The notes: generated by a model not told the origin, from the sequence alone. DNA of 64,000 nt from ZC4RG30 sp046347045 (GCA_046347045.1 JAXMGX010000011.1:62001-126000); one strand, 5' to 3'; counted from the first letter of the stretch, positions 47,143-58,571 are shown. Made by a program: numbers and translations.

Positions 47143-48582
47143 GTGTCCGACCGTTATGACGTGATCGTGATCGGCGGCGGTCCCGGCGGCTATCCTGCCG
47201 CCATCCGCGCCGCGCAGAACAAGCTGTCGGTGGCCTGCATCGACGACTGGCAGAACCGCGACGGCACGCGCGCCTTCGGCGGCACCTGTCTCAATGCAGG
47301 CTGCATACCCTCCAAGGCGTTGCTCGAATCCTCCGAGCTGTTCCACCGCGCCGCGCATGAATTCAAGGCCCATGGCATCGGCGTGGGTGCGCCCTCCATC
47401 GACGTGACCGCCATGCAGCGCCGCAAGGCCGGCATCGTCAAGGGAATGACCGGCGGCATCGCCTCGCTGTTCAAGTCCAGCGGGGTCATCGCGCTGCAGG
47501 GCCGCGGCAGGTTGCTGTCCGCAACGGACCAAGGCTGCCAGGTCGAATTCACCGCAGCCGACGGTGCCAAGCAGACGCTTGCCGCTGGCGCCGTGATACT
47601 GGCGTCGGGCTCCGTGCCGATTGAACTGAAGAGCGTGCCGCAGGACGGCAAGCGCATCGTCGATTCCTGGGGCGCGCTCGAATTCGATGCAGTGCCCGCC
47701 CGGCTGGGCGTGATCGGCGCCGGCGTCATCGGCCTTGAACTGGGCAGCGTATGGCAGCGGCTGGGAGCAAAGGTCACCGTGCTCGAAGCGGCGGAGGATT
47801 TCCTCGCGCTGGCCGACCGGCAACTCGCGGCCGAGGCGCTCAAGCAGCTTCGCAAGCAGGGCCTCGACATCCGGCTGGGCGCCAAGGTCAACGCGGCTGC
47901 CATCGACAATGGCGAAGTCAGCGTGAAGTTCACGGATGCGCAGGGCGAGCAGGTGGTGAAATTCGACCGGCTGGTGGTGGCCGTGGGCCGCCGTCCCTAC
48001 ACCACGAACCTGCTGGCCGATGGCACCGGCGTGCAACTCGACCCGCGTGGCTTCATCGTGGTGGACGAGCACTGCCGCACCGGCGCGCCGAATGTCTACG
48101 CCATCGGCGACTGCGTGCGCGGCCCCATGCTGGCGCACAAGGCCAAGGACGAGGGCGTGATGGCCGCCGAGCTGATCGCCGGCCGCTACGGCCACGTGAA
48201 CTACGAGGTGATCCCCTCCGTGATCTACACGGCGCCCGAGATCGCCTGGGTGGGCAAATCCGAAGCCGAGGCCCACGCCTCGGGCGTGAACGTGAAGATC
48301 GGCCAGTTCCCCTTCGTGGCCAGTGGCCGCGCCCGGGCCATGGAAGCCAGCAGCGGCTTCGCCAAGGTGGTGGCCGATGCCGACAGCGATCGCATCCTCG
48401 GCGTGCACGTCATCGGCCCGCTGGCCGGCGAGCTGATCGGCGAGGCCTGCCTCGCGCTCGAGTACAACGCGAGCTGCGAGGACCTGCAGCGCACGATGCA
48501 TGCGCATCCGACCCTGTCGGAGGCCGTGCACGAGGCCGCGCTCAATGCCGACAAGCGCGCCATCGACACGCTGAACCGCTAG
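47143..48582 (+). CDS. lpdA: Dihydrolipoyl dehydrogenase (E3)
   Basis: A 479-residue flavoprotein. FAD site VIGGGPGGYPAAIRA, redox disulfide Cys49/Cys54 in GGTCLNAGCIPSK, NAD site GVIGAGVIGLELGSVW, and the C-terminal His-Glu (HAHPTLSEAVHEAA). It reoxidises the lipoyl group of SucB. GTG start at 47143, 3 bases after sucB; end convergent with relA, 24 bases apart. Confidence 0.97.
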   Translation: MSDRYDVIVIGGGPGGYPAAIRAAQNKLSVACIDDWQNRDGTRAFGGTCLNAGCIPSKALLESSELFHRAAHEFKAHGIGVGAPSIDVTAMQRRKAGIVKGMTGGIASLFKSSGVIALQGRGRLLSATDQGCQVEFTAADGAKQTLAAGAVILASGSVPIELKSVPQDGKRIVDSWGALEFDAVPARLGVIGAGVIGLELGSVWQRLGAKVTVLEAAEDFLALADRQLAAEALKQLRKQGLDIRLGAKVNAAAIDNGEVSVKFTDAQGEQVVKFDRLVVAVGRRPYTTNLLADGTGVQLDPRGFIVVDEHCRTGAPNVYAIGDCVRGPMLAHKAKDEGVMAAELIAGRYGHVNYEVIPSVIYTAPEIAWVGKSEAEAHASGVNVKIGQFPFVASGRARAMEASSGFAKVVADADSDRILGVHVIGPLAGELIGEACLALEYNASCEDLQRTMHAHPTLSEAVHEAALNADKRAIDTLNR

Positions 48583-48606
48583 CCGGGCGGAGCGCGCGGC
48601 GCTGCT

Positions 48607-50586
<1,980 letters not shown>

Positions 50587-50610
50587 GTTGACTCACGCTA
50601 TCATATCGGC

Positions 50611-51237
50611 ATGTCCCGCTCCGCAAGCCGCGCCTGGCGTCGATTCGATCCTGCCGAACACCGCACCGCGGATCGGCTGGCCGCGGTCCGCCGGTCGGAG
50701 GCGGTGCCGCTGACCGCGGTGCCCGCGCCGTTTCCGCGGCGCGTGCTAGGGCTCGATCCGGGTTCGGTGCGCACCGGCTTCGGCATCATCGACTGCACCG
50801 TTCGCGCCGAGAAGCACGTGGCCAGCGGCTGCATTCGCGCCACGGGCGATGACTTCGCGCGCCGCTTGCGGCAGATCCACGAGGCCATCCTCGAACTCGT
50901 GGTGCAGTATCGTCCCGACGAGATCGCCATCGAAAGGGTGTTCATGCATCGCAATGCCGACAGCGCGCTGAAGCTGGGTCAGGCACGCGGCGCCGCCCTG
51001 TGCGCGGCCGTGGTCAGCGGCGCGGCGGTGTACGAATACGCGCCGCGGGCCATCAAGCTCGCAGTGGTGGGCACCGGCGCCGCCGACAAGGCGCAGGTGT
51101 CCGTCATGGTGCAGGCCATGCTCGCCATCGCCGAGCCCAGCACCGCCGACGTCTCCGACGCCCTGGCCGTGGCGTTGTGTCATGGTCAGGTGCAGCGCTC
51201 CGCGCTGCGACTGGTGACTGCACGGGTGCAGCGTTGA
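50611..51237 (+). CDS. ruvC: Holliday junction resolvase RuvC
   Basis: 208 residues. Catalytic acids: Asp in LGLDPGSVRTGFGI, Glu in AIERVFMHRNADSALKLGQ and the Asp pair in DVSDALAVALCH. An N-terminal extension of about 43 basic residues precedes RVLGLDPGS, compared with about 2-4 in E. coli RuvC; a GTG at VPLTAVPAP would shorten it. It cuts junctions with RuvAB. It overlaps ruvA by four bases. Confidence 0.95.
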   Translation: MSRSASRAWRRFDPAEHRTADRLAAVRRSEAVPLTAVPAPFPRRVLGLDPGSVRTGFGIIDCTVRAEKHVASGCIRATGDDFARRLRQIHEAILELVVQYRPDEIAIERVFMHRNADSALKLGQARGAALCAAVVSGAAVYEYAPRAIKLAVVGTGAADKAQVSVMVQAMLAIAEPSTADVSDALAVALCHGQVQRSALRLVTARVQR

Positions 51238-51812
51238 TCGGTTCGCTGCATGGCGTGCTGGCGGTGCGCGACCCGCAGCGCCTGCTGGTCGAGGTGCAGG
51301 GCGTGGGCTATGAGGTCGACGTGCCCATGTCCACCTTTCTGGCGCTGCCGCCCACCGGCACCGTGGTGCGGCTGCGCATCCACCATGTGGTGCGCGAGGA
51401 CGCCTCGCTGCTCTATGGCTTCATCACCGACGATGAGCGCTCGCTGTTCCGCGCGCTGCTCAGGATCAGCGGCGTGGGTCCGAAGATGGCGCTGGCAGTG
51501 CTGTCGGGCATGAGTGCCGAGGCCTTCGAACTCGCCATCGCCAGCGAAGACGCCACCACGCTCACCCGCATCCCCGGCGTGGGTCGCAAGACCGCCGAGC
51601 GGCTGCTGGTGGAGATGCGCGATCACTTCAAGTCCGTGCCGCGCGCAAAGGGCGCCGTGGCCGCGCCCCGCTCGCCGCGCGAAGAGGCTATGGATGCACT
51701 GCTGGCGCTGGGCTACAAGCCCGTCGAAGCCACGCGGCTGCTCGAAGCCGCGGGCGAGGGCGGCAGCACCGAGGAAATCCTGCGCGCGGCGCTGCAGGGC
51801 GCGGTGAAATAG
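51234..51812 (+). CDS. ruvA: Holliday junction DNA helicase subunit RuvA
   Basis: 192 residues. N-terminal OB-fold (IGSLHGVLAVRDPQRLLVEVQGVGYEV), two helix-hairpin-helix motifs (RISGVGPKMALAVLSG, RIPGVGRKTAERLLVEM) and the C-terminal RuvB-binding helix bundle (REEAMDALLALGYKPVEATR). The start is TTG at 51234, overlapping the ruvC stop as TTGA; the known start MIGxL fixes this choice. One base separates it from ruvB. Confidence 0.96.
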   Translation: MIGSLHGVLAVRDPQRLLVEVQGVGYEVDVPMSTFLALPPTGTVVRLRIHHVVREDASLLYGFITDDERSLFRALLRISGVGPKMALAVLSGMSAEAFELAIASEDATTLTRIPGVGRKTAERLLVEMRDHFKSVPRAKGAVAAPRSPREEAMDALLALGYKPVEATRLLEAAGEGGSTEEILRAALQGAVK

Positions 51813-51813
51813 C

Positions 51814-52857
51814 ATGGCCTCCGATCGCATCGTCGATGCCGGCGCGCAGCGCGGCGAGGAAACCCAGGACCGCGCCATCCGGCCGCGCCGCCTCGCCGAG
51901 TACGTGGGTCAGGAATCGGTCAAGAGCCAGTTGGGGCTTTTCATCGAGGCCGCGCGCCATCGCGGCGAGGCGCTCGACCATGTGCTGGTGTTCGGCCCGC
52001 CGGGCCTGGGCAAGACCACTCTCGCGCAGATCATCGCGGCGGAACTGGGCGTGAACCTGCGCCAGACCTCGGGGCCCGTGCTCGAGCGCACCGGCGACCT
52101 GTGGGCACTGCTCACGCAGCTCCAGCCCCGTGACCTGCTGTTCATCGACGAAATCCACCGGCTGAGCCCGGTGGTGGAAGAAGTTCTCTACCCGGCGATG
52201 GAGGATTTCCAGCTCGACATGATGATCGGCGAAGGCCCCACGGCACGTTCGATCAAGCTCGACCTCGCGCCGTTCACGCTGGTGGGCGCCACCACGCGCG
52301 CCGGCCTGCTCACCTCGCCGCTGCGCGATCGCTTCGGCATCGTGCAGCGGCTCGACTTCTACACCGACGGCGAGCTGGCGCAGATCGTCACGCGCTCGGC
52401 CGGCATCCTCGGCGTGGCCGCAACGCCCGATGGCGCCGCGCGCATCGCCAGCCGCTCACGCGGCACACCGCGCATCGCCAACCGGTTGCTGCGTCGCGTG
52501 CGCGACTACGCGCAGGTGCGCGCCGATGGCGTCATCACCGCGGCCATCGCCGATGCAGCGCTCGACCTGCTCGATGTCGACCCCAAGGGCATGGACGCGC
52601 TGGACCGGCGCCTGCTGACCACCATCGTCGACAAATTCGACGGCGGACCCGTGGGCATTGAGAGCCTGGCCGCGGCCATCGGCGAGGAACGCGGCACGCT
52701 CGAAGACGTGGTCGAACCCTTCCTCATCCAGCGCGGGCTTCTCATACGCACCGCGCGCGGCCGCATGGCCACACGCGCCGCCTACCTGCACCTGGGTCTC
52801 GCAGCGCCGGAGCGGGGCGGTGCGGGCCTGCCGCTTTTCGAGGACAGCGAACGGTGA
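51814..52857 (+). CDS. ruvB: Holliday junction branch-migration ATPase RuvB
   Basis: 347 residues. AAA+ Walker A GPPGLGKTTLA, Walker B LLFIDEIHRLSP, sensor 1 VGATTRAGLL, and arginine finger/winged-helix region (RGTPRIANRLLRRVRDYA, EPFLIQRGLLIRTARGR). It drives branch migration with RuvA. The C-terminal winged helix is complete. Stop overlaps ybgC start by one base. Confidence 0.97.
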   Translation: MASDRIVDAGAQRGEETQDRAIRPRRLAEYVGQESVKSQLGLFIEAARHRGEALDHVLVFGPPGLGKTTLAQIIAAELGVNLRQTSGPVLERTGDLWALLTQLQPRDLLFIDEIHRLSPVVEEVLYPAMEDFQLDMMIGEGPTARSIKLDLAPFTLVGATTRAGLLTSPLRDRFGIVQRLDFYTDGELAQIVTRSAGILGVAATPDGAARIASRSRGTPRIANRLLRRVRDYAQVRADGVITAAIADAALDLLDVDPKGMDALDRRLLTTIVDKFDGGPVGIESLAAAIGEERGTLEDVVEPFLIQRGLLIRTARGRMATRAAYLHLGLAAPERGGAGLPLFEDSER

Positions 52858-53249
52858 TGGCGACCGACTGGTCGGTGCGCGTGTACTACGAGGATACTGA
52901 CGCCGGCGGCGTGGTCTACCATGCCAGCTACCTGTGCTACCTGGAGCGCGCACGCACGGAGTGGCTGCGCGCGCTGGGCTATTCACAGGCAAGACTCAGG
53001 CAGGAGGAATCGCTGGTGTTCACCGTGGTCGCGATGACGCTCGACTTCCTGAAGCCCGCGCGCCTCGATGACCTGCTGCTCGTCCGGAGTCGCGCGCGAC
53101 TTGCCGGCGGCGCCTCGGTGGAATTCACGCAGGAGATCCTGTGCGATGCCGAGCGCCTGCTCTCGGCCACCGTGCGCGTGGCCTGCCTGGATGCCGCCAC
53201 CTTCCGCCCACGACGTCTGCCGCAGGCGTTGCGAGGATCCTTAGAATGA
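52857..53249 (+). CDS. ybgC: Acyl-CoA thioesterase YbgC
   Basis: A 130-residue hotdog-fold thioesterase: VYYEDTDAGGVVYHASYLCYLERARTEWLR with catalytic Asp and the His-containing YH motif. First gene of the tol-pal cluster as in most Gammaproteobacteria. The start is ATG at 52857 (TGATG overlap with ruvB) or GTG at 52854. Confidence 0.94.
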   Translation: MATDWSVRVYYEDTDAGGVVYHASYLCYLERARTEWLRALGYSQARLRQEESLVFTVVAMTLDFLKPARLDDLLLVRSRARLAGGASVEFTQEILCDAERLLSATVRVACLDAATFRPRRLPQALRGSLE

Positions 53250-53935
53250 ATGCCGAACCGCTCTCCCTGTTCAAGCTCGTCAGCGACGCCAGCATCGTGG
53301 TGCAGCTGGTGCTGGGGTTGCTGCTGGCCGCCTCCATTGCCTCCTGGGCAGTCATCCTCGGCAAGCGGGCAGTGCTGGCGCGGGCACGCGCCGAAGCCGA
53401 GCGCTTCGAGGCCAATTTTTGGTCGGGCGGCGATCTGGGCTCGCTGTACCGCCAGCTCGAGGCGCGCGGCGGCAACAGTGGCATGAGCAGCATCTTCGAA
53501 ATGGGTTTCCGCGAATTCGCGCGGCTGCGCCAGGGCGGCGTGCCTTCCGACCAACTGCTGGAAGGCGCCCGTCGCGCCATGCGCGTGGCGCAATTGAAGG
53601 AGATCGACCGGCTGGAACACAACCTGGCCATGCTTGCCACCATCGGCTCCGTCTCACCCTATGTGGGACTGTTCGGCACCGTCTGGGGAATCATGGGCAC
53701 CTTCGTCGCACTGGGCGGGGTGCAGCAGGCTACGTTGGCCACCGTGGCACCGGGCATTGCCGAGGCGCTGGTGGCCACGGCCTTCGCGCTGGTGGCCGCC
53801 ATTCCGGCCTTCATCGCCTACAACCGCTATGCAGACAAGGTGGGCCGCCTCGAAATGCGCTATGACGCGTTCATGGAGGAATTCTCCACCATCCTGCAGC
53901 GGCATGCGGGCCGCCCCCTGACCGAGGCCTCCTGA
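53246..53935 (+). CDS. tolQ: Tol-Pal system inner-membrane protein TolQ
   Basis: 229 residues with three membrane segments (VVQLVLGLLLAASIASWAVIL, SPYVGLFGTVWGIMGTFVAL, GIAEALVATAFALVAAIPAFI), the proton-channel scaffold of the ExbB/TolQ/MotA family. ATG at 53246 overlaps ybgC. With TolR it energises TolA. Confidence 0.96.
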   Translation: MNAEPLSLFKLVSDASIVVQLVLGLLLAASIASWAVILGKRAVLARARAEAERFEANFWSGGDLGSLYRQLEARGGNSGMSSIFEMGFREFARLRQGGVPSDQLLEGARRAMRVAQLKEIDRLEHNLAMLATIGSVSPYVGLFGTVWGIMGTFVALGGVQQATLATVAPGIAEALVATAFALVAAIPAFIAYNRYADKVGRLEMRYDAFMEEFSTILQRHAGRPLTEAS

Positions 53936-54378
53936 TGGAAGCGGGGCCGCGCAAACGCCGGCTCATGGGCGAGATCAACGTCGTGCCGCTGATCGACGTG
54001 ATGCTGGTACTGCTGGTGATCTTCATGGCCACGGCGCCGCTGCTGACGCAGGGCATCAACGTCGACCTGCCCAAGGTCAATGGCAAACCCCTGCCACCGC
54101 AGCGCAAGCCCGATCCGCCCCTGGTGTTGTCGATCGACCGCCAGGCCCGGTTGTTCCTGAACATCGGGCGCGCGCCCGATGCCGAGCTCGACGACGGCGC
54201 GGTGCAGGCGGCGGTGTCGGCGGCGCTGCAACGCACGCCCGAGCGGGAGGTGCTGATCAAGGCCGACACCCGCGTGGACTACGGGCGCGTGCTGTCGGCC
54301 ATGGTGCTGCTGCAGCGAAGTGGCGCCACGCGCATTGGTTTCCTCAGCGCACCGGCCGAGCCGCCGGCCAGGCCATGA
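53935..54378 (+). CDS. tolR: Tol-Pal system protein TolR
   Basis: 147 residues. One membrane segment near the N-terminus carries the proton-conducting Asp (NVVPLIDVMLVLLVIFMAT), followed by a periplasmic domain ending VDYGRVLSAMVLLQRSGATRIGF. One-base overlap with tolQ and four-base overlap with tolA. Confidence 0.96.
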   Translation: MEAGPRKRRLMGEINVVPLIDVMLVLLVIFMATAPLLTQGINVDLPKVNGKPLPPQRKPDPPLVLSIDRQARLFLNIGRAPDAELDDGAVQAAVSAALQRTPEREVLIKADTRVDYGRVLSAMVLLQRSGATRIGFLSAPAEPPARP

Positions 54379-55250
54379 AGAAGGCAGGCCGCGGGGGCAA
54401 CTGGTCGTCGATATCGCTTTCCGTGCTGCTGCATCTGCTGCTGGCCGCGGGCATCGTCGGCATCTGGTGGTGGAATCGCAGCCCTGAACCCGCTGGCGAA
54501 CGGCTTGCATTGACCGCGACGGTGGTCGATGCGCAACCGTCGAAGACCGTGCCCCCTCCCGCACCGGAACCCGTCACCGAACCTGCGCCTGCTTCCGAAC
54601 CCGAGCCGCCGCCGCAGGAGGACGCCGACGCGAAGGCGCGTGAAGAAGCCGAGGCCAGGAAGGCCGAGGAACTCCATGTCGCCGAAGAAAGACGGCTTGC
54701 TGCAGAGCAGGAAGCAGCCGAGCGTCAGGCGCGCGAAAAGGCCCAGCGCGAGAAGGCAGAGAAGGACAAGGCCGAGAAGGAAAAGGCTGACAGGGAGAAG
54801 GCCGAGCGTGAACGGCTGGCGCGCGAACAGGCGGAGAAGGAGAAGGCCGAACGTGACAAGCAGGAGCGTGAACGCCGGGCAAAGGCCGAGGCCGAGAAGG
54901 CGCGCGCGGCGCGCGAAGCCCAGCTCAACGCCCAGCTTGCCGCCGAAGAGCGCCTTGCCGCGGCACGCGCCAGCGGCCAGATGGCCCAGTACATCAGCCA
55001 GATCACTTCGCGCATCGAGCGCGCCTGGATACGGCCTCCCAGCGCCACCGCGGGCCTGGAATGCGAGGTGCGCGTGACCCAGGTGCCGGGCGGCGCCGTC
55101 ACTGCCGTGCAGGTGGGTCGCTGCAATGGCGACGAGGCGGTGCGGCAATCCATCGAAGCGGCGGTGTACCGCGCCTCGCCGCTGCCGCAGCCTGCGGATG
55201 CCGCCTTGTTCGAGCGCACGCTGGTGGTTACATTCAAGCCGGACAAATGA
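54375..55250 (+). CDS. tolA: Tol-Pal system linker protein TolA
   Basis: 291 residues. N-terminal membrane anchor (LSVLLHLLLAAGIVGIWWW), a Pro-rich stretch, then a long Lys/Glu/Ala helix (about 90-195, KAEKE/KADREKAE repeats) spanning the periplasm. The C-terminal domain (IERAWIRPPS ... CEVRVTQVPGGAV ... VVTFKPDK) binds TolB and Pal. Shorter than E. coli TolA (421) because of a shorter helix. Confidence 0.94.
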   Translation: MKKAGRGGNWSSISLSVLLHLLLAAGIVGIWWWNRSPEPAGERLALTATVVDAQPSKTVPPPAPEPVTEPAPASEPEPPPQEDADAKAREEAEARKAEELHVAEERRLAAEQEAAERQAREKAQREKAEKDKAEKEKADREKAERERLAREQAEKEKAERDKQERERRAKAEAEKARAAREAQLNAQLAAEERLAAARASGQMAQYISQITSRIERAWIRPPSATAGLECEVRVTQVPGGAVTAVQVGRCNGDEAVRQSIEAAVYRASPLPQPADAALFERTLVVTFKPDK

Positions 55251-56569
55251 AACACCCCATGCATACCCTGTTGAAGCACACCCTCCGGATCGGCGCTGCG
55301 CTGCTGCTGGCGGCCGTGACGCCGGCCCAGGCGGAACTGAAGATCGACATCACGCGCGGCGTCACCGATCCGGTGCCCGTGGCCGTGGTGCCCTTCGCGC
55401 GGGCAGTGCCGGCCGATGGCGGACTCGACGTGGCGGCGGTGGTGCAGCGCGACCTGGAGAGCAGCGGCCGGTTCCGCGGTGTCGACCGCAATGCAATGCC
55501 GGCACGGCCCACGCGCGCCGCCGATGTGGATGCGGCCGCCTGGAAGGCGCAGCGCGCAGACTATGTGGTGGTGGGGCGTGTCGCCGCCGGCGCTGCGGGC
55601 GCCGTGCAGTTGCAGTTCGACCTGGTGAACGCGCTCACCGGGCAGGTCATGCTCAGCGAATCCGTCACCGCGCCGCAGAATGCCGTGCGCAATGGCGCGC
55701 ATCGCGTGGCCGACCGCATCTTCGAGAAGCTCACCGGCACGCGCGGCGCCTTTGCCACGCGCATCGCCTATGTGTCGGTGGATGGCGCACCGCCCAACCA
55801 GCGCTTCCAGTTGCTCATCGCCGATGCCGACGGCGAGAACGCGCGCATCGCCATGCAGTCCTCGCAGCCGGTGATGTCGCCGGCCTGGTCGCCCGATGGT
55901 GAATGGCTGGCGTACGTGTCGTTCGAGAACCGCGTCGCGGCCATCTTCGTGCAGCGCGTGCGCACCGGCGAGCGTCGCCAGGTGTCCGCTCGCGCGGGCG
56001 TGAATGGCGCGCCGGCATTTTCCCCCGATGGACGCAAGCTGGCACTGACGCTGTCGGGCAGTTCGGGCAACCTCGACATCTACGTGCTCGACCTCGCCAC
56101 GCAGGGCCTGACGCGCATCACCGACGATCCGGCCATCGACACCGAGCCGGCCTGGTCGGCCGACGGGCAGTCGCTGTACTTCACCTCGGATCGCGGCGGT
56201 GGCCCGCAGATCTACAACTCGCCCGCACAGGCGGGCAGCCGCGCGCGTCGTATCACCTTCGGCGTGAACTACGCGGCGCGCGCGCGCGTGTCACCCGACG
56301 GCAAGATGCTGGCCATCGTCACGCAGGAGGCCAGCGGCTTTCGCGTGGCGGCGGTGGACGTGGCCAGCGGCCAGATCACGCCGCTGTCGCGCGGCAGCCT
56401 CGATGAATCGCCGAGCTTCGCGCCCAATGGCGCGGTGCTCATCTACGCGGGTCGCGAACGCGGCCAGGGCGTGCTCGCCACCATCTCGGTGGACGGGCAG
56501 GTGAGCCTGCGGCTGAAGTCCGACCAGGGCGAGGTGCGTGAACCGGTGTGGGGACCGTTCGCCAACTGA
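55247..56569 (+). CDS. tolB: Tol-Pal system periplasmic protein TolB
   Basis: 440 residues. Signal peptide (ending TPAQAELKIDIT), N-terminal Pal/TolA-binding domain and C-terminal six-bladed propeller with WSPDGEWLAYVS, FSPDGRKLALTLSG and WSADGQSLYFTSDRGGGPQIY repeats. ATG at 55247 overlaps tolA; a second ATG lies at 55259. Confidence 0.96.
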   Translation: MKHPMHTLLKHTLRIGAALLLAAVTPAQAELKIDITRGVTDPVPVAVVPFARAVPADGGLDVAAVVQRDLESSGRFRGVDRNAMPARPTRAADVDAAAWKAQRADYVVVGRVAAGAAGAVQLQFDLVNALTGQVMLSESVTAPQNAVRNGAHRVADRIFEKLTGTRGAFATRIAYVSVDGAPPNQRFQLLIADADGENARIAMQSSQPVMSPAWSPDGEWLAYVSFENRVAAIFVQRVRTGERRQVSARAGVNGAPAFSPDGRKLALTLSGSSGNLDIYVLDLATQGLTRITDDPAIDTEPAWSADGQSLYFTSDRGGGPQIYNSPAQAGSRARRITFGVNYAARARVSPDGKMLAIVTQEASGFRVAAVDVASGQITPLSRGSLDESPSFAPNGAVLIYAGRERGQGVLATISVDGQVSLRLKSDQGEVREPVWGPFAN

Positions 56570-56589
56570 TGTGGTTTGTGAAAAAATCC

Positions 56590-56606
56590 AGGCCCGACCC
56601 GGGCCT
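56590..56606. repeat. Hairpin between tolB and pal
   Basis: AGGCCCG and CGGGCCT pair around an ACC loop. The left side is preceded by AAAAAAT, so on the minus strand it has the form of an intrinsic terminator; on the plus strand it may set pal messenger levels. Confidence 0.45.
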
Positions 56607-56621
56607 TCGAAGGAGCTGCAA

Positions 56622-57170
56622 TTGAAGCATTCAACGCTGATCGTACTGGTTGCCACCGCTTTGCTCGCCGCAGGGTGCGCCAGCAAGCGGCCCGCGGCCA
56701 GCACCACCTCGCCCGGTGAAACGGTGGCGTCGGGTTCCACCGAATCGGCCGGCAATGCGCAGAGCAGCGGCGTGGCCACGGTCAATGCCAGTGGCGGTTC
56801 CACCTCGGGCGGGGCACTGGGCCCGGATGGCCCGCTGGGTTCACAGCGTGTCATCTACTTCGATTTCGACAGCAGCGACATCCGCAACGAATACGTCGAT
56901 GTCATCGCCGCCCATGGGCGGTTCCTGGCGAGCAACGCCACGGTGCGCGTGCGGCTCGAGGGCCACACCGACGAGCGCGGCTCGCGCGAATACAACATCG
57001 GCCTGGGCGAACGCCGCGCACAGGCGGTGCGCCGTGCGCTGACGCTGCAGGGTGTGCAGGAATCACAGATCACCACGGTGAGCTACGGCGAGGAACGTCC
57101 CGCAGCGGCGGGCAGTGATGAAAATGCCTATTCAAAGAACCGGCGGGTGGAGATTGTCTACATCAACTGA
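56622..57170 (+). CDS. pal: Peptidoglycan-associated lipoprotein Pal
   Basis: 182 residues. Lipobox LLAAGC (Cys18), a Ser/Gly-rich linker, and an OmpA-like peptidoglycan-binding domain (IYFDFDSSDIRNEY, LEGHTDERGSREYNIGLGERRA, KNRRVEIVY). The start is TTG at 56622, seven bases after AAGGAG; no ATG or GTG nearby gives a signal peptide. Overlaps cpoB. Confidence 0.94.
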   Translation: MKHSTLIVLVATALLAAGCASKRPAASTTSPGETVASGSTESAGNAQSSGVATVNASGGSTSGGALGPDGPLGSQRVIYFDFDSSDIRNEYVDVIAAHGRFLASNATVRVRLEGHTDERGSREYNIGLGERRAQAVRRALTLQGVQESQITTVSYGEERPAAAGSDENAYSKNRRVEIVYIN

Positions 57171-57906
57171 CCTGCGCGCGCTGCTGGCCGCCTGCGCCCT
57201 GCTGGCGCTGGGCGGCTGCGCCACCACGCCCGAGGAAGACCCGGTGAAGATCCGGCTCGATGACCTCGATTCACGCGTGGGCCGCATCGACCGCATCGTC
57301 TCCAACCAGAGCCTGATGCAGATGGCGCAGCGCGTCGACGGGCTGCAGGAAGAGGTGCGGACGCTGCGCGGTCGCATCGAGGAGCTGCAGAACGACAACG
57401 CCGTGCTGAAAAAGCAGCAGCGCGACCTGTACGCCGATCTCGACAAGCGTCTCACCGAGGTCGCCGCCAACGCCGCAGTGGCCAGTGCGAACGCGCCCAC
57501 GGCGCTGCCCCCCGGCACGACCACGGGCACCGACGAGCAAAGCCAGTACAACCGCGCGCTGGAGCAGCTTCGCGCCCGCAACTATGCCGCGGCCGTCGAT
57601 GGCTTCCGCTCGCTGGCCAGCACCCATCCCAATGGCCAGATGGCCGACAATACGCAGTACTGGCTGGGCGAGGCGTACTACGTCACCGCCGAATACGACC
57701 AGGCCGCCGCCGCCTTTCAGCGCGTGCTCACGGGCTGGCCCAATTCGCGCAAGGCTCCGGATGCCATGCTGAAGCTGGGCTTCACGCAGATCGAGCAGAA
57801 CAAGGCGGCTGCCGCGCGCGCCACGCTGCAGCAGCTCGTCACCAGGTATCCGGACTCCGACGCAGCCAAACTCGCAGCCGATCGACTGGCGAAGCTGCCG
57901 AAGTAG
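57118..57906 (+). CDS. cpoB: Cell division coordinator CpoB (YbgF)
   Basis: About 262 residues. Signal or lipid-anchor region (LRALLAACALLALGGC), a coiled coil (RVDGLQEEVRTLRGRIEELQND), then TPR repeats (YNRALEQLRARNYAAAVDGFRSL, YWLGEAYYVTAEYDQAAAAFQRVL). It links Tol-Pal with peptidoglycan synthesis. The lipobox-like LGGC is unlike E. coli CpoB, which is soluble. Start uncertain: ATG 57118 overlaps pal by about 50 bases; TTG 57154 gives a shorter leader. Confidence 0.88.
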   Translation: MKMPIQRTGGWRLSTSTDLRALLAACALLALGGCATTPEEDPVKIRLDDLDSRVGRIDRIVSNQSLMQMAQRVDGLQEEVRTLRGRIEELQNDNAVLKKQQRDLYADLDKRLTEVAANAAVASANAPTALPPGTTTGTDEQSQYNRALEQLRARNYAAAVDGFRSLASTHPNGQMADNTQYWLGEAYYVTAEYDQAAAAFQRVLTGWPNSRKAPDAMLKLGFTQIEQNKAAAARATLQQLVTRYPDSDAAKLAADRLAKLPK

Positions 57907-57908
57907 GC

Positions 57909-58571
57909 GTGACCGTGACCGCGCCGGCTGCACCGCGGCTGAAGATCACGGAGATATTCCGTTCGCTGCAGGGCGAGGGCGACACGGTGGGATTCCCCAC
58001 GGTGTTCGTGCGGCTCACCGGCTGCCCGCTGCGCTGCCAGTACTGTGATACAGCCTATGCGTTCGGCGGCGGCCAGTGGATGGGTCTGGATGACATCCTG
58101 GACAGCGTGCGTGCACAGCGCACGCGCCATGTCTGCGTCACCGGAGGCGAACCGCTGGCCCAGGCCAACTGCCTGCCATTGCTGCAACGTCTCTGCGATG
58201 CGGGCTTCCGCGTCAGCCTCGAGACCAGCGGCGCCCTGCCCGTAGACCAAGTGGATTCCCGCGTGTCGCGCGTCGTGGACGTGAAGACGCCGGGCTCCGG
58301 CGAAGTCCATCGCAACCTGCTCGATCAGCTTGCACTGCTGGGTGCAACCGACCAGGTGAAGTTCGTCATCTGCAGCCGCGCCGACTATGAATGGAGCCGC
58401 GATCTGGTGCGCCACCGCAACCTGGCCGAAGGCACCATGGTGCTGTTCTCTCCCAGCCACGGACAGGTGGCCGCGCGCGATCTGGCCGAATGGATCCTGG
58501 CCGACGGACTGCCGGTGCGGATGCAGGTTCAGCTGCACAAGATCCTCTGGGGCGACGAGCCCGGACGATGA
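57909..58571 (+). CDS. queE: 7-carboxy-7-deazaguanine synthase QueE
   Basis: A 220-residue radical-SAM enzyme of queuosine/preQ0 synthesis. The cluster motif CPLRCQYC (Cys39, Cys43, Cys46) and FRSLQGEGDTVGFP are present, with TGGEPLAQ and SLETSGALP. GTG start at 57909, 2 bases after cpoB; overlaps queC by four bases. Confidence 0.94.
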   Translation: MTVTAPAAPRLKITEIFRSLQGEGDTVGFPTVFVRLTGCPLRCQYCDTAYAFGGGQWMGLDDILDSVRAQRTRHVCVTGGEPLAQANCLPLLQRLCDAGFRVSLETSGALPVDQVDSRVSRVVDVKTPGSGEVHRNLLDQLALLGATDQVKFVICSRADYEWSRDLVRHRNLAEGTMVLFSPSHGQVAARDLAEWILADGLPVRMQVQLHKILWGDEPGR

